Below are positions 42,148 through 51,030 of a stretch of DNA of 64,000 nucleotides, piece by piece. The stretch lies in the NCBI GenBank assembly GCA_020634855.1, contig JACKAU010000008.1, positions 62,001-126,000 of the forward strand, in the 5' to 3' direction. The notes beneath the pieces are model-generated. The model had not been told where the DNA came from and searched no databases. It worked only from the letters and a program-made list of their open reading frames with translations. Position 1 is the first letter of the stretch. The number at the start of each line of letters is the position of its first letter. The stretch is from Anaerolineales bacterium. Its GTDB lineage: Bacteria > Chloroflexota > Anaerolineae > 4572-78 > J111. The translations under genes were made by a program, and so were the position numbers.

Positions 42148-43674
42148 ATGGCGGAGTCGAATAATAAAGATATGATCGTCCTGGAAGGTATCTCCAAATC
42201 CTTTCCAGGAGTGCAGGCCCTTGACGATGTTGCCTTTACGCTCAAACGCGGCGAAATCCATTGCTTAATGGGTGGAAACGGAGCCGGCAAATCTACGCTA
42301 ATCAAGATTATAACCGGCGTTGAGCGGCAAGATACCGGGACTGTCCTGTTCGATGGACAAGAAGTTTCCATCAAATCACCGCAACAAGCCCAAATGATCG
42401 GCATTAGCCCAGTCTATCAAGAAGTTAATCTTTGCACGAATTTATCCGTAGCAGAAAATATCTTAATTGGCCGGGAACCCCGGAAATTTGGGGCCATTGC
42501 CTGGAAAGCAATGAACAACAGGGCCAGCCAACAGCTGCAACGTTTGAATATTAACATTGATGTCACGGAGCCGCTGGGCGTGTATTCAACCGCCATCCAA
42601 CAGATGGTGGCTATTGCCCGGGCGCTTGAGGTTGCTGAAACCAAAGTGCTGATTTTGGACGAGCCAACATCGAGTCTGGATGTCCATGAAACAGAAAAAC
42701 TATTTGAGGTGATGCGTAAATTAAGAGATGAAGGCATCGCCATTATTTTTATTACCCATTTTTTGGATCAGGTTTACGAAGTTAGCGACCGCATGACGAT
42801 TCTCAGAAATGGCAAACTGGTGGGGACTTATGATACGGAATCTTTGCCGATGATCGACTTGGTGGCAAAAATGATCGGCCGGAGTCTAAGTGACTTTAGC
42901 AATATGACCCAAATAAAACGCGCGAGCAAGAAAAATATTAAGGAAGACACCCTGCTCCAAGCCGAACAGCTTGGCCGCAGCAAATCAATTCAGCCGTTTG
43001 ATCTGGAACTACATGCCGGAGAAGTGGTTGGGTTGGCCGGGCTACTGGGATCGGGACGGACAGAAATCGCCAATTTGCTATTTGGGGTAGATAAACCAGA
43101 TAACGGAACCTTAAGATTTAAAGGGGAAGCTATTAAAAAGTTCTCGCCCAATGAGTCAATTGCCAGAGGGATTGGCTTTTGCCCGGAAGACAGGAAAGCA
43201 GAAGGCTTGGTCGGTGAGTTGACCGTTAGAGAAAATATCATTCTGGCTATCCAGGCCAATCAAGGTTGGTTCAAGTTCCTTAGTAAACAAAAACAGTACG
43301 AATTAGCCGAGCGTTACATCAAGTTGCTCGATATTAAAACTTCCACAGCAGATCAAATGGTAAAAAATCTAAGTGGCGGTAATCAGCAAAAGGTTATCCT
43401 GGCGCGTTGGCTGGCCATAAATCCCCAGGTGTTGATCTTGGATGAACCCACCCGAGGGGTTGATATCGGCGCCAAAACTGAAATTCAAAGACTGGTGCTT
43501 GAACTGGCCGAAGAAGGCAAGTCGTGCGTTTTCATTTCCTCCGAACTGGAAGAAGTCTTACGCACCAGCCACCGTATCGTGGTGCTGCGGGACCGAGAGA
43601 AAATAAATGAGTTCGGCAGTGGAGAGGCGGATGAGCAAAAAATCATGGAGGCAATAGCAGCGGGTGACTCTTAA
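42148..43674 (+). CDS. CUT2 sugar ABC ATPase with two ATP-binding domains
   Basis: A 508-residue tandem ATPase (YtfR/RbsA type). The first domain (about 8-245) has GGNGAGKSTLIKII and Walker B LILDEPTSSLD; its signature is VYSTAIQQMVAIARAL. The second (about 265-500) has LLGSGRTEIANLLFG in place of Walker A, a signature LSGGNQQKVILARWL and LILDEPTRGVDIG. The changed second Walker A is normal for this family. ATG follows ACGGAGGCATAGCGCATT. Gene order (binding protein, permease, permease, ATPase) differs from the E. coli ytf operon, where the ATPase is second. Confidence 0.94.
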   Translation: MAESNNKDMIVLEGISKSFPGVQALDDVAFTLKRGEIHCLMGGNGAGKSTLIKIITGVERQDTGTVLFDGQEVSIKSPQQAQMIGISPVYQEVNLCTNLSVAENILIGREPRKFGAIAWKAMNNRASQQLQRLNINIDVTEPLGVYSTAIQQMVAIARALEVAETKVLILDEPTSSLDVHETEKLFEVMRKLRDEGIAIIFITHFLDQVYEVSDRMTILRNGKLVGTYDTESLPMIDLVAKMIGRSLSDFSNMTQIKRASKKNIKEDTLLQAEQLGRSKSIQPFDLELHAGEVVGLAGLLGSGRTEIANLLFGVDKPDNGTLRFKGEAIKKFSPNESIARGIGFCPEDRKAEGLVGELTVRENIILAIQANQGWFKFLSKQKQYELAERYIKLLDIKTSTADQMVKNLSGGNQQKVILARWLAINPQVLILDEPTRGVDIGAKTEIQRLVLELAEEGKSCVFISSELEEVLRTSHRIVVLRDREKINEFGSGEADEQKIMEAIAAGDS

Positions 43675-43841
43675 CGCAGCTAAAACTCGCTCGTCCCCAA
43701 TCGAGAGATCAAGAGCAAGTTTGCTATACGAATTTTATTTGTGTATTGTACGGTCTTCAAAACGGAGTTTTGAGGGCAAATGCATTACCAAACAGTAGGT
43801 CGGTAACGAGTTAAGGGATTAATTCCGGAATAGGAGAATCT

Positions 43842-44432
43842 ATGTCTAAGGCTTTTTTCTATATAACCATCTTTTTCCTTGTTCTGACCGGTCTGTTTCT
43901 AACAGCCTGTGGTACATCTGCTCCAGCGAAAACGATTAAGCCCACCATTAACGAGTCTGTTGCAGCGACTGAAACCGCCGCCAGCGAATGGGATTGGTTC
44001 AGCGTTGAGCTAACCGACGCCCAAACCGGCCAGAGTTTTACCATGAACGACTACGCCGGGAAGGTCGTGCTGGTTGAAACGATGGCGATTTGGTGCCCCA
44101 CCTGCGCCAGGCAGGCCAGCGAAGTACGAAACCTGCACGAGTTGCTTGGCCACCCGGATGATCTGGTCTCGGTCAGCCTGGATGTTGACCCTCACGAAGA
44201 CCAGGCCTCACTCAAGGAATATGTAGAGGAGCTTGGCTTTGAGTGGCACTTTGCTGTTGCGCCACTTGAAGTTGCCCGCGCCCTCGGTAATTTATATAGC
44301 GCTCAGTATCTGAACCCACCCCTCTCACCCATGCTGATTATTGACCGTGACGGTCAGGTTCACCAGTTGGGATATGGTAAAAAGAGCGCTGAAACCCTGA
44401 AAAAGAGTGTTGAGCCTTATCTAACGCAATAA
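43842..44432 (+). CDS. Thioredoxin-fold lipoprotein
   Basis: A 196-residue extracytoplasmic redoxin. A lipoprotein signal ends in LTAC (Cys23), followed by a ~25-residue linker and a TlpA/ResA-like domain with active site MAIWCPTCARQASEVRNL. The cis-Pro region is NPPLSPMLIIDRDGQVHQLG. It probably transfers electrons to substrates outside the membrane, such as apocytochrome c. The CcdA-like gene follows after seven bases, giving the classic donor/acceptor pair. ATG follows TAGGAGAATCT. Confidence 0.92.
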   Translation: MSKAFFYITIFFLVLTGLFLTACGTSAPAKTIKPTINESVAATETAASEWDWFSVELTDAQTGQSFTMNDYAGKVVLVETMAIWCPTCARQASEVRNLHELLGHPDDLVSVSLDVDPHEDQASLKEYVEELGFEWHFAVAPLEVARALGNLYSAQYLNPPLSPMLIIDRDGQVHQLGYGKKSAETLKKSVEPYLTQ

Positions 44433-44439
44433 GTTAACC

Positions 44440-45111
44440 ATGGATACTCTGGCAATTACATCGCTGCTGCTGGGCCTTTTGGTGACCACTAGCCCCTGTG
44501 TCTTGCCGCTTTATCCCGGTTTTCTAGCCTATTTGAGCGGCCAAACTGAAATGGGGGCAGGAAAGTATCGTTATTTTCTGGGGTTCTTCGTGCTGGCTGG
44601 GGTATTGACCATGATGCTCGCTCTGGGCGGCTTGATTGCTCTGCTGGCCGTACCTATCGGCGGTGTGTTGGCCTATGTCGTCCCCCTGGCGGATATCCTG
44701 ATCCTGATCTTAGGGATCATGCTCTTGCTAGATAGAAACCCCTTTAAGAGTCTGCCCCAGGTGCAAGTGCCGGTCTTACGCCATCCACTTTTAAATGCAT
44801 ATATTTATGGCTTGCTCTACGGTCCAATTGCCCTGCCCTGTTCCGGACCGTTTGTGGTTGGCATCTTTGCCTTTTCTGTTACGGCCGGGGAAGCCTTAAA
44901 TCAGTTGTGGGTTTTTTTGTGGTTTGGGTTGGGGTTTGGTATCCCTTTGTTGATTCTGTCGCTGCTCTCCGGATCGCTCCAACGCCAATTAACCACCCTA
45001 TTTGCCCGGCATAGCCGGGTCATCAACATCATCGGTGGCCTGTTATTGGTCGGCATCGCTGTCTATGACTTAAGCGTGAATTGGGAGATGCTGCGGTTAT
45101 TCTATAGCTGA
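44440..45111 (+). CDS. CcdA-like thiol-reductant membrane protein
   Basis: A 223-residue six-helix CcdA/DsbD-beta protein that moves reducing equivalents from cytosolic thioredoxin outward. Both conserved cysteine sites are present: TTSPCVLPLYPGFLAYLSG in helix 1 and IALPCSGPFVVGIFAF in helix 4. Paired with the upstream redoxin lipoprotein, it probably reduces cytochrome c heme-binding thiols or repairs oxidised proteins. The many c-type cytochromes in this window fit that role, although the genes are 30 kb apart. Confidence 0.92.
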   Translation: MDTLAITSLLLGLLVTTSPCVLPLYPGFLAYLSGQTEMGAGKYRYFLGFFVLAGVLTMMLALGGLIALLAVPIGGVLAYVVPLADILILILGIMLLLDRNPFKSLPQVQVPVLRHPLLNAYIYGLLYGPIALPCSGPFVVGIFAFSVTAGEALNQLWVFLWFGLGFGIPLLILSLLSGSLQRQLTTLFARHSRVINIIGGLLLVGIAVYDLSVNWEMLRLFYS

Positions 45112-45208
45112 AGTAGCCCTCTCAATCCGTGGGCTGGCCCGTCTTCTTCTTCCGGTTGGACCCGCGCCGCTTCAGTGCTAGAAATTACAATAGCCAAATG
45201 GAGCCAGC

Positions 45209-45874
45209 TTAATGGCCGCCCGTCGAGCTAAATTCCTTCATCTCACCGGTGACCATGTATATAATCCGCTCACAGATATTAACCGCCCGGTCGCCGGTAC
45301 GTTCCAGGTTGTGGGCGACCCACACCAAATAATTGGCTTGATCCGAATAGGTATCATTGTCAATCATCGTGGACACAATGTCTTGAAATACCAGATTAAA
45401 AAGATGATCGATGGCATCGTCTTCATCAGGAATGGTTTCGGCCGTTTCGGCATTTTGTTGTATAAAGGCATCCAAGGTCTGATGAAGCATCGTCTGGGCT
45501 TTTTGAGCCATCTCAGAAATATTGTTGAGCGATATGATCAAGGGCGCTTCGCCTAACGTCAGGTTGATACTGGCAATGCCTTTGGCATAGTCGCCGATGC
45601 GCTCCAGTTCGGTGGTGATATCTAAGGCCGCCGCCAGCGTACGCATATCGTGGCCCGTCGGCTGCTGGGTAGCCACAACGGTGAGTACATGGTCTTCAAT
45701 GGCAAATCGCATATCGTTGATCTCGGCGTCGGCTTCAATCAGGCGGGTCGAGCCTTCGAAATCCCGGTTTTTTAGAATTTCGACCGATTCGACTAGCGCG
45801 GTTTCCACTTTACCACCTAAAGTCAGAATATCGTTCTGCACTTTTTTTAGTTCGGCATCATAAGCTGCTCTCAT
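45209..45874 (-). CDS. phoU: Phosphate-signalling accessory protein PhoU
   Basis: A 221-residue all-helical protein with two PhoU repeats: ALDITTELERIGDYAKGIAS and WVAHNLERTGDRAVNICERI carry the E.xR.GD metal-binding motifs. It modulates phosphate uptake through PstSCAB and the PhoR/PhoB system. The upstream gene is the frameshifted pstB; no pstS, pstC, pstA or phoR/phoB is in the window. ATG is preceded by GAGGAGGTTACAAGCAAT. Confidence 0.94.
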   Translation of the reverse strand: MRAAYDAELKKVQNDILTLGGKVETALVESVEILKNRDFEGSTRLIEADAEINDMRFAIEDHVLTVVATQQPTGHDMRTLAAALDITTELERIGDYAKGIASINLTLGEAPLIISLNNISEMAQKAQTMLHQTLDAFIQQNAETAETIPDEDDAIDHLFNLVFQDIVSTMIDNDTYSDQANYLVWVAHNLERTGDRAVNICERIIYMVTGEMKEFSSTGGH

Positions 45875-45907
45875 TATTGCTTGTAACCTCCTCGGAAAAT
45901 AAGGTAT

Positions 45908-45965
45908 GGAGCGTCAAAGTAAATTTTGACCAAACCGTCAATGACAAAGCAAGCTTTGTCGCTCC
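45908..45965. repeat. 58-bp palindromic intergenic element
   Basis: Begins GGAGCGTCAAAG and ends CTTTGTCGCTCC. It holds two internal hairpins (TCAAAGT...ATTTTGA and GACAAAGC/GCTTTGTC) within short inverted ends GGAGCG/CGCTCC. The same 58-bp layout is found at 60976-61033. It lies between phoU and pstB. Confidence 0.75.
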
Positions 45966-45995
45966 TTCGTTTGAACTGTTTTAGTGATTCGCCGG

Positions 45996-46806
45996 CTATT
46001 CAGAGCGCCCGGAAATATAAGCTTCCGTTTTTTCATTTTTAGGATTCGTGAAAAGCTGTTTCGTGGTCCCAAACTCAACCAAATACCCCGACATGATGTC
46101 CGGGAGAACCGAAAAGAAGCCGGTGTAATCGGAAACGCGGCCGGCCTGCTGCATATTGTGCGAAACAATCACCACGGTGTAATTCTTCTTTAGCTCGATA
46201 ATGAGATCCTCGACTTGGCCGGTTGAAATCGGATCGAGGGCCGCCGTCGGCTCATCCATCAATAACACCTCCGGTTGGACGACGATGGCCGGGCAATGCA
46301 TAATCGCTGCTGTTGCCCCCCCGACAGCGCCATGCCCGATTTCTTAAGGGTATCCTTGACCTCTTCCCACAAGGCCGCATCTTTCAGCGCTTTTTCCACG
46401 CGATCCTTGATTTCTGATCGGGGTACAGTTTGCGCTTCCAGACGCAAGCCGTACGCTACGTTTTCAAAAATGGACATAGGAAACGGGTTGGGACGTTGAA
46501 AAATCATGCCGACTCGCTTACGCAGGTCAACCAGGTTTTTCATCGTGTTGATGTCGTCGCCGCGCAGTAACAACTCGCCTTCGGTCCGAGCCACCGGTAT
46601 GCGGTCATGCACCGCAGAAAGGTTGATTTGCCGCAGCCTGACGAACCAATCAAAGCAGTCACGCGTTGACGAGGTATCGACACATTCACATCTTTCAAGG
46701 CTTGAAACTTCCCGTAGAAGAAGTTAAAGTTACGGGATATAACTTCAGCCTGATCAGCCGCAATTTCGACCGTTTGCCCGTTGCTTCCTGGAATATTTTC
46801 AGTCAT
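45996..46806 (-). pseudogene. pstB: Frameshifted phosphate ABC ATPase
   Basis: ATPase of the high-affinity phosphate importer, but disrupted twice. Frame 1 reads from ATG 46806 through Walker A LIGSSGCGKSTFLRC. Near 46610 the frame changes and continues HDRIPVARTEGELLLRGDDI with FQRPNPFPMSIFENVAYGLR and SGGQQQRLCIAR. Near 46290 it changes again, to VVQPEVLLMDEPTAALDPIS and IVSHNMQQAGRVSDYTGFF. The second break is explained by one missing G. The first lies where PstB normally has about four extra residues, so a small deletion is likely. Either the gene is dead or the assembly has errors; all ATPase motifs survive. Confidence 0.85.
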
Positions 46807-46815
46807 ACCATTCAC

Positions 46816-47203
46816 CCTTCTAACCTTTTAACTTGAGTTCGAGAATGGCTAACATAGACAGAATTAAAACAAGCCTTATCTGTGAAAATCCGTTTGATCC
46901 GTGTCATCCGCGTTCTATCATTTCTCATCAGATCTTGAAATCGTGATCGACTGAATTTGGTCGTTTGAGACCACGTAGTAGTGGTCGAATGAACGGCAGA
47001 CCCAATTATCAGCCTGCCTTTTTTAAGGCCTTGTTAGGGGATTTAAATGATATGTAAAAGTTCTATTAAATTCTAATAACAACCCAAGATGCTCAGTTTA
47101 TCGCCGGGTTTGTAAGCCGAATCCGGCCCTTTTCCCGGAAATCGTTTTTGGCGGAGATTTGAATAGGCGCTATAGTAGAGGCGTAAATTCGGGATATTTA
47201 AAT
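46816..47203. other. Spacer upstream of pstB
   Basis: No gene was seen. It contains ATCTGTGAAAATCCG with GTGTCATCCGCGTTC (about 46878-46915), a sequence resembling dispersed repeats common in bacterial genomes, and a possible hairpin in the GGTCGTTTGAGACCACG segment. Promoter boxes could not be assigned with confidence. Confidence 0.5.
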
Positions 47204-47347
47204 AACTCAAGTTGCCACCTATCCGCGAACAAGACCTGACAGGTTTTCAAACGGGCCTTAATGCGACTAAATTGCCCGAATTGCCCTGATTTTTCTCTGG
47301 ACGGTAATTCCAAAACCTGTCAGGTCTGATGGGTAGCAACTTGGGTT
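47204..47347. repeat. Foldback element upstream of pyruvate kinase
   Basis: Outer arms around CAAGTTGCCACC (left) and GGTAGCAACTTG (right) enclose inner arms AGACCTGACAGGTTTT (47232-47247) and AAAACCTGTCAGGTCT (47312-47327), a perfect 16-bp match. Total about 144 bp. A fragment related to the outer arm (TTCAAGTTGCCGCC) occurs near 61686. It ends 30 bases before the kinase start codon and so could lie in its leader. Confidence 0.7.
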
Positions 47348-47377
47348 AAATATGAAGCGATGATTGGGGAGGACACA

Positions 47378-49267
47378 ATGCCGCAAGAATACAGTTCAAA
47401 CGATATGGCCCTGAAGATTTTGGTTGATCGAACGCTGCGCTCCGTTCAATACATCAAGGATGAAGCGCTGCAGCTAGAGGCCGAGTTGGCCGGTACGCTT
47501 GAGAAAGTGCAGCCGGCGTATAAGGCCAGCGCCAGAAATTTGATTCACTATGTGGCCTTACGCCGCCACGATATCCGCGAGTTACAGAATGACTTGCGAT
47601 CGCTAGGGTTAAGCTCTTTAGGGGGGATCGAGGCCCACGTTATGGCCTCACTCAACGCGGTGTTAATGACCCTTTATCACCTGGTTGATCAACCGATCAC
47701 ACCCAAGGAACTTCACTATCACCCGATTGATCATTTTGTCGGCAACAACTTATTGGAAGAACACGCGGTCACGGTCTTGGGCCGGCCGCCGCAAAAACGA
47801 GCGGTGCGGGTGATGGTCACTATGCCCAGCGAAGCCGCCGAAGACCCAACCCTCATCCGTGACTTGCTGGCCAACGGGATGGATCTCATGCGAGTCAACT
47901 GCGCCCATGATGGCCCCGACGTGTGGACGGGTATGCTTCAAAATTTACGCCGGGCTGAAAAAGAGCTGGGTAAAAAATGCCGGGTGGCGTTTGACTTAGG
48001 CGGCCCTAAGCTGAGAACCGGCCCGATCATGCCCGGTCCCGAGGTCGTCCGCTGGCGGCCGGTGCGCAATCGCCAGGGCCAGGTCTTGACCCCGGCCACC
48101 GTCTTGTTGACCACCGAACCGCCCGAAATTGACGGGGTTATCCAAACATCCCTCCCGTCGGGGGAAACCGTGCTGCCGATAGAAGGGGCATTACTAGCCA
48201 TCACCGAAATTGGCGATGTCGTTCAATTACTAGATGCGCGCGGCCGCCGGCGTCGCCTGATTGTGACCGACGTCAGCCCCACCACCTGCGTGTGTGTCTC
48301 GGACCGGACCGGGTACGTGACGTCGGGTACACCGCTGACGATTTATCGCGATGGAGAACCCGTTGGCGAAGATAGTATCGCCCATTTGCCCGCCACGCCG
48401 GAACGACTGCTCCTGGCCACCGGCGACACGCTGATCATTACCTCTAACGCCGAATTAGGCCAACCGGCGGAAATTGATGAAATCGGCCGGGTCATCAAGC
48501 CGGCTCAAATCGGCTGTACCTTGCCCCAAGTCTTTAGAGACGTCCAGGTGGACGACCGCATCTTTCTGGACGACGGCAAATTTAGGGGGGTTGTTCGAGA
48601 AAAAGCCGACGATCACTTCCGAGTCGAGTTGATTCGGGTAGCGGGGGGAGCGACCCGGTTGGGCGCTGAAAAAGGCATCAACCTGCCTGACACCGTGCTC
48701 GATCTGCCGGCCTTAACCGCCAAGGATTTAGAAGATTTGAAATTTGTGGTCAACCACGGCGATCTGGTGTCCCTATCGTTTGTGCAGCGCCAGGAAGATA
48801 TCGAGCAGTTGGTAGCCGAAATCAAAGGACACCAAGCCAGAGATGTGGGCATTATCTTGAAAATCGAGGGGCAGACCGCCTTCAACAATTTACCACGCCT
48901 GTTATTAACGGCGCTACAAAATCCCCCGGTAGGGGTGATGGTGGCTCGCGGCGATCTGGGCGTCGAGGTCGGTTTTGAGCGGCTGGCTGAAGTGCAAGAA
49001 GAAATTTTATGGCTATGCGAGGCCGCCCACGTCCCGGTTATCTGGGCCACCCAGGTCCTTGAGTCGCTGGCCAAAAAAGGCGTCCCCTCCCGGGCTGAAG
49101 TCACCGACGCCTCGATGGCCGGCCGGGCTGAATGTGTGATGCTCAACAAAGGGCCTTATATTACCACGGCGTTAGAATTCCTGTGTGATATCTTGGTCCG
49201 CATGCAGAACCATCGCACCAAGAAACGCTCCACCCTCCGCAAGCTAAGCGTTTCAAAGAACTTTTAG
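47378..49267 (+). CDS. Atypical pyruvate kinase with N-terminal extension
   Basis: A 629-residue protein. Residues 1-140 are an all-helical extension not found in ordinary pyruvate kinase. The catalytic barrel follows: RVNCAHDGPDVWTGML, FDLGGPKLRTG, an enlarged B-domain-like insert (about 215-390), DKGINLP region as AEKGINLPDTVLDLPALTAK, LKIEGQTAFNNLPRL, MVARGDLGVEVGFERL and ATQVLESLAKKGVPSRAEVT. It stops at MLNKGPYITTALEFL, so the usual C-terminal allosteric domain is missing. Whether it makes ATP from phosphoenolpyruvate is probable but not certain. The ATG at 47378 follows GGGGAGGACACA. Confidence 0.85.
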   Translation: MPQEYSSNDMALKILVDRTLRSVQYIKDEALQLEAELAGTLEKVQPAYKASARNLIHYVALRRHDIRELQNDLRSLGLSSLGGIEAHVMASLNAVLMTLYHLVDQPITPKELHYHPIDHFVGNNLLEEHAVTVLGRPPQKRAVRVMVTMPSEAAEDPTLIRDLLANGMDLMRVNCAHDGPDVWTGMLQNLRRAEKELGKKCRVAFDLGGPKLRTGPIMPGPEVVRWRPVRNRQGQVLTPATVLLTTEPPEIDGVIQTSLPSGETVLPIEGALLAITEIGDVVQLLDARGRRRRLIVTDVSPTTCVCVSDRTGYVTSGTPLTIYRDGEPVGEDSIAHLPATPERLLLATGDTLIITSNAELGQPAEIDEIGRVIKPAQIGCTLPQVFRDVQVDDRIFLDDGKFRGVVREKADDHFRVELIRVAGGATRLGAEKGINLPDTVLDLPALTAKDLEDLKFVVNHGDLVSLSFVQRQEDIEQLVAEIKGHQARDVGIILKIEGQTAFNNLPRLLLTALQNPPVGVMVARGDLGVEVGFERLAEVQEEILWLCEAAHVPVIWATQVLESLAKKGVPSRAEVTDASMAGRAECVMLNKGPYITTALEFLCDILVRMQNHRTKKRSTLRKLSVSKNF

Positions 49268-49305
49268 CCAAGGATCGAGAATTAAATAACGGCCGCATTT
49301 GGGTT

Positions 49306-49372
49306 GAGGTAATTGGTAAATGGTAATTGGTTATTCAATCTCTAATTACCATTTACCAGTTACTAATTACCC
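49306..49372. repeat. Short-repeat hairpin after pyruvate kinase
   Basis: AATTGGTAAATGGTAATTGG (49311-49330) pairs with CTAATTACCATTTACCAGTT (49342-49361) at 18 of 20 positions across an 11-base loop. It lies 40 bases after the kinase stop codon. No T tract follows, so it may stabilise rather than terminate the message. Confidence 0.7.
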
Positions 49373-49654
49373 TTGGCGGTCTACCGAAATGGGGAAGTTA
49401 TTAATTTTCCATTCCTAATTGCCCTTTAATCCCCCCGCCAATGGACTTTCGGGCAAAAATCATAGTACTAAAGTCACATGAAATAAGTGACTTTTGGCTC
49501 TACATAAATAACTCGGCCTGTGTTATTCTTAATCTATTAACACATGAACCGACCAATATGACCGTAACCATATCTCCCCAGACCCGATAACCGTTTTCAC
49601 CATGACATTGACTCGTATGAATATTCACGGTGGCCATCTATCGACCAAAACCTT

Positions 49655-50268
49655 ATCCCAGCCCAATCCCGATACCAATAATCCAACCGGTGACCATCAA
49701 ATTGGCGCCGCTGACGGCCGGCCGTCAGCGGCGCACTCAAAAATCATCGTCCGGACTCATTCCATCCGTTGGCCCGCTTACAAAACCTTTTGACCGACTG
49801 AGAAAATCTTTTGAGGGACTCACATAATCGTTCAGTTGTCTTATAAAGCCGTTGGCTTGTCTTACAAAGCCGTTGCGTTGTCTTATCCTACCGTTTGAAC
49901 TCTTATAAAGCCGTTGCGTTGTCTTATAAAGCCGTTGCGTTGTCTTACAAAAGCCGTTGCGTTGTCTTATCCTACCGTTTGAACTCTTATAAAGTCATTG
50001 GCTTGTCTTACAAAGCCGTTGGATTGACTCACATAATCCGTTTGAAATCTTATATATCCGTTGGGTTGTCTTATATAACCGTTGGATTAACTCACATAAT
50101 CCGGCCTTTGACTCGCCTAATCCGGGCGGCGGGTGACCCAATCAGCCGTCTCATCGACAAAATCAAGGAATTGGCTCACGCCTTCCGGCTGATGACTCAT
50201 CAAATAACGATGACGACTCAGTCATCCAAACCATCATCTACATCATTCAAACAGAAAGGTGGACCATC
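49655..50268. repeat. 613-bp duplicated element, copy 2, with 21-bp tandem units
   Basis: Matches 31990-32602 along its full length, with one added A and a few substitutions. A perfect palindrome sits at 49705-49734. The 21-bp array runs from about 49756 to 50255. The right end (AAAGGTGGACCATC) includes the ribosome binding site of the following gene, so this copy works as that gene's leader. The spacer before it (49373-49654) holds no recognisable gene. Confidence 0.88.
49705..49734. repeat. Perfect 30-bp palindrome
   Basis: GCGCCGCTGACGGCC is followed directly by its exact reverse complement. In copy 1 (32040-32069) the same place has mismatches. It may be a protein-binding site or transcription-terminating hairpin. 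Confidence 0.85.
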
Positions 50269-50270
50269 AC

Positions 50271-50960
50271 ATGCCAGGTATGACCAAAGGCCAAAAAGAA
50301 ACCATTCATCAAGCCGAGCAACTCGCTCATAATGCCCAAAACGATCCCGATATGGCGGCCGCCATGGCCGCCTACGGCTACGATGAGACTCGCTGGAGCG
50401 AAGGTGAAGCCCTCATCGAAGCGGCCAAAGCCGCCGCTCACCAAAACAAGTTGGCTTACAGCGCCAAACTGGGCGCGACCGACGCCTTCACCCAGAGTTA
50501 CGATCTCACCTGGGAGCAGTGCAAAGAGCTGGCCGATATCTGTACCAACCTATTCAAGAACCAAACGGAGTATCTGGCCGCGTTAGGTCTGCACCGCCAG
50601 CGTAGTCAAACCACCGGTCAAAGCCGGCTGACCCGCCCCCGAAAAACGTCCGGGTTCGCCGAATTTCAGGCCTGGAGCCGCAACCTTTACCACGTCGCCC
50701 TGACCCACGCCGACATCGCGGCCGCCCTGAACAATTACGGCTACTCGGCCGAGCGCCTCAACCAGGAAGTCGCCGCTGTTGAAGCCACCATCCAGACCAA
50801 CTACACCCAGGAGCAAGCCAAAGAAACCGCCCTACAAAGCACCGTTGACCGCGACCACGCCTTCGCCCGCCTCGACATCTGGTATCGCCGCGCCCAAAAA
50901 TTCGCCGCCAAAGTCGAGCGCCGCAACAAGAAACGGCAGCCGCTTGAAGTGGCGTTGTAA
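50271..50960 (+). CDS. Orphan helical protein with internal duplication, 229 aa
   Basis: No family recognised. Two similar halves are visible: MAAAMAAYGYDETRWSEGEA with LIEAAKAAAHQNKLAYSAKL near residues 30-70, and IAAALNNYGYSAERLNQEVA with VEATIQTNYTQEQAKETALQ near 155-195. Both start with a AA(A)xxxYGY motif followed by a long helix. The tail is basic (KVERRNKKRQPLEVAL). The ATG at 50271 has AGGTGG eight bases before it, supplied by the duplicated element. High Ala/Gln and no membrane segment suggest a soluble helical bundle. A small CTCTCCC palindrome and another orphan follow. Confidence 0.75.
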   Translation: MPGMTKGQKETIHQAEQLAHNAQNDPDMAAAMAAYGYDETRWSEGEALIEAAKAAAHQNKLAYSAKLGATDAFTQSYDLTWEQCKELADICTNLFKNQTEYLAALGLHRQRSQTTGQSRLTRPRKTSGFAEFQAWSRNLYHVALTHADIAAALNNYGYSAERLNQEVAAVEATIQTNYTQEQAKETALQSTVDRDHAFARLDIWYRRAQKFAAKVERRNKKRQPLEVAL

Positions 50961-51030
50961 AAAAGCAGTAGGGAGTAAGGGAGTCCGACCGTCTCGCTTG
51001 AGACGACACCGAGCATGAACATGTATTTCA

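Noticed and set aside
46259..46612. Programmed frameshifting in pstB
   Set aside because: No slippery heptamer or downstream structure at either break, and the first break also lacks residues normally present; mutation or sequence error is simpler.
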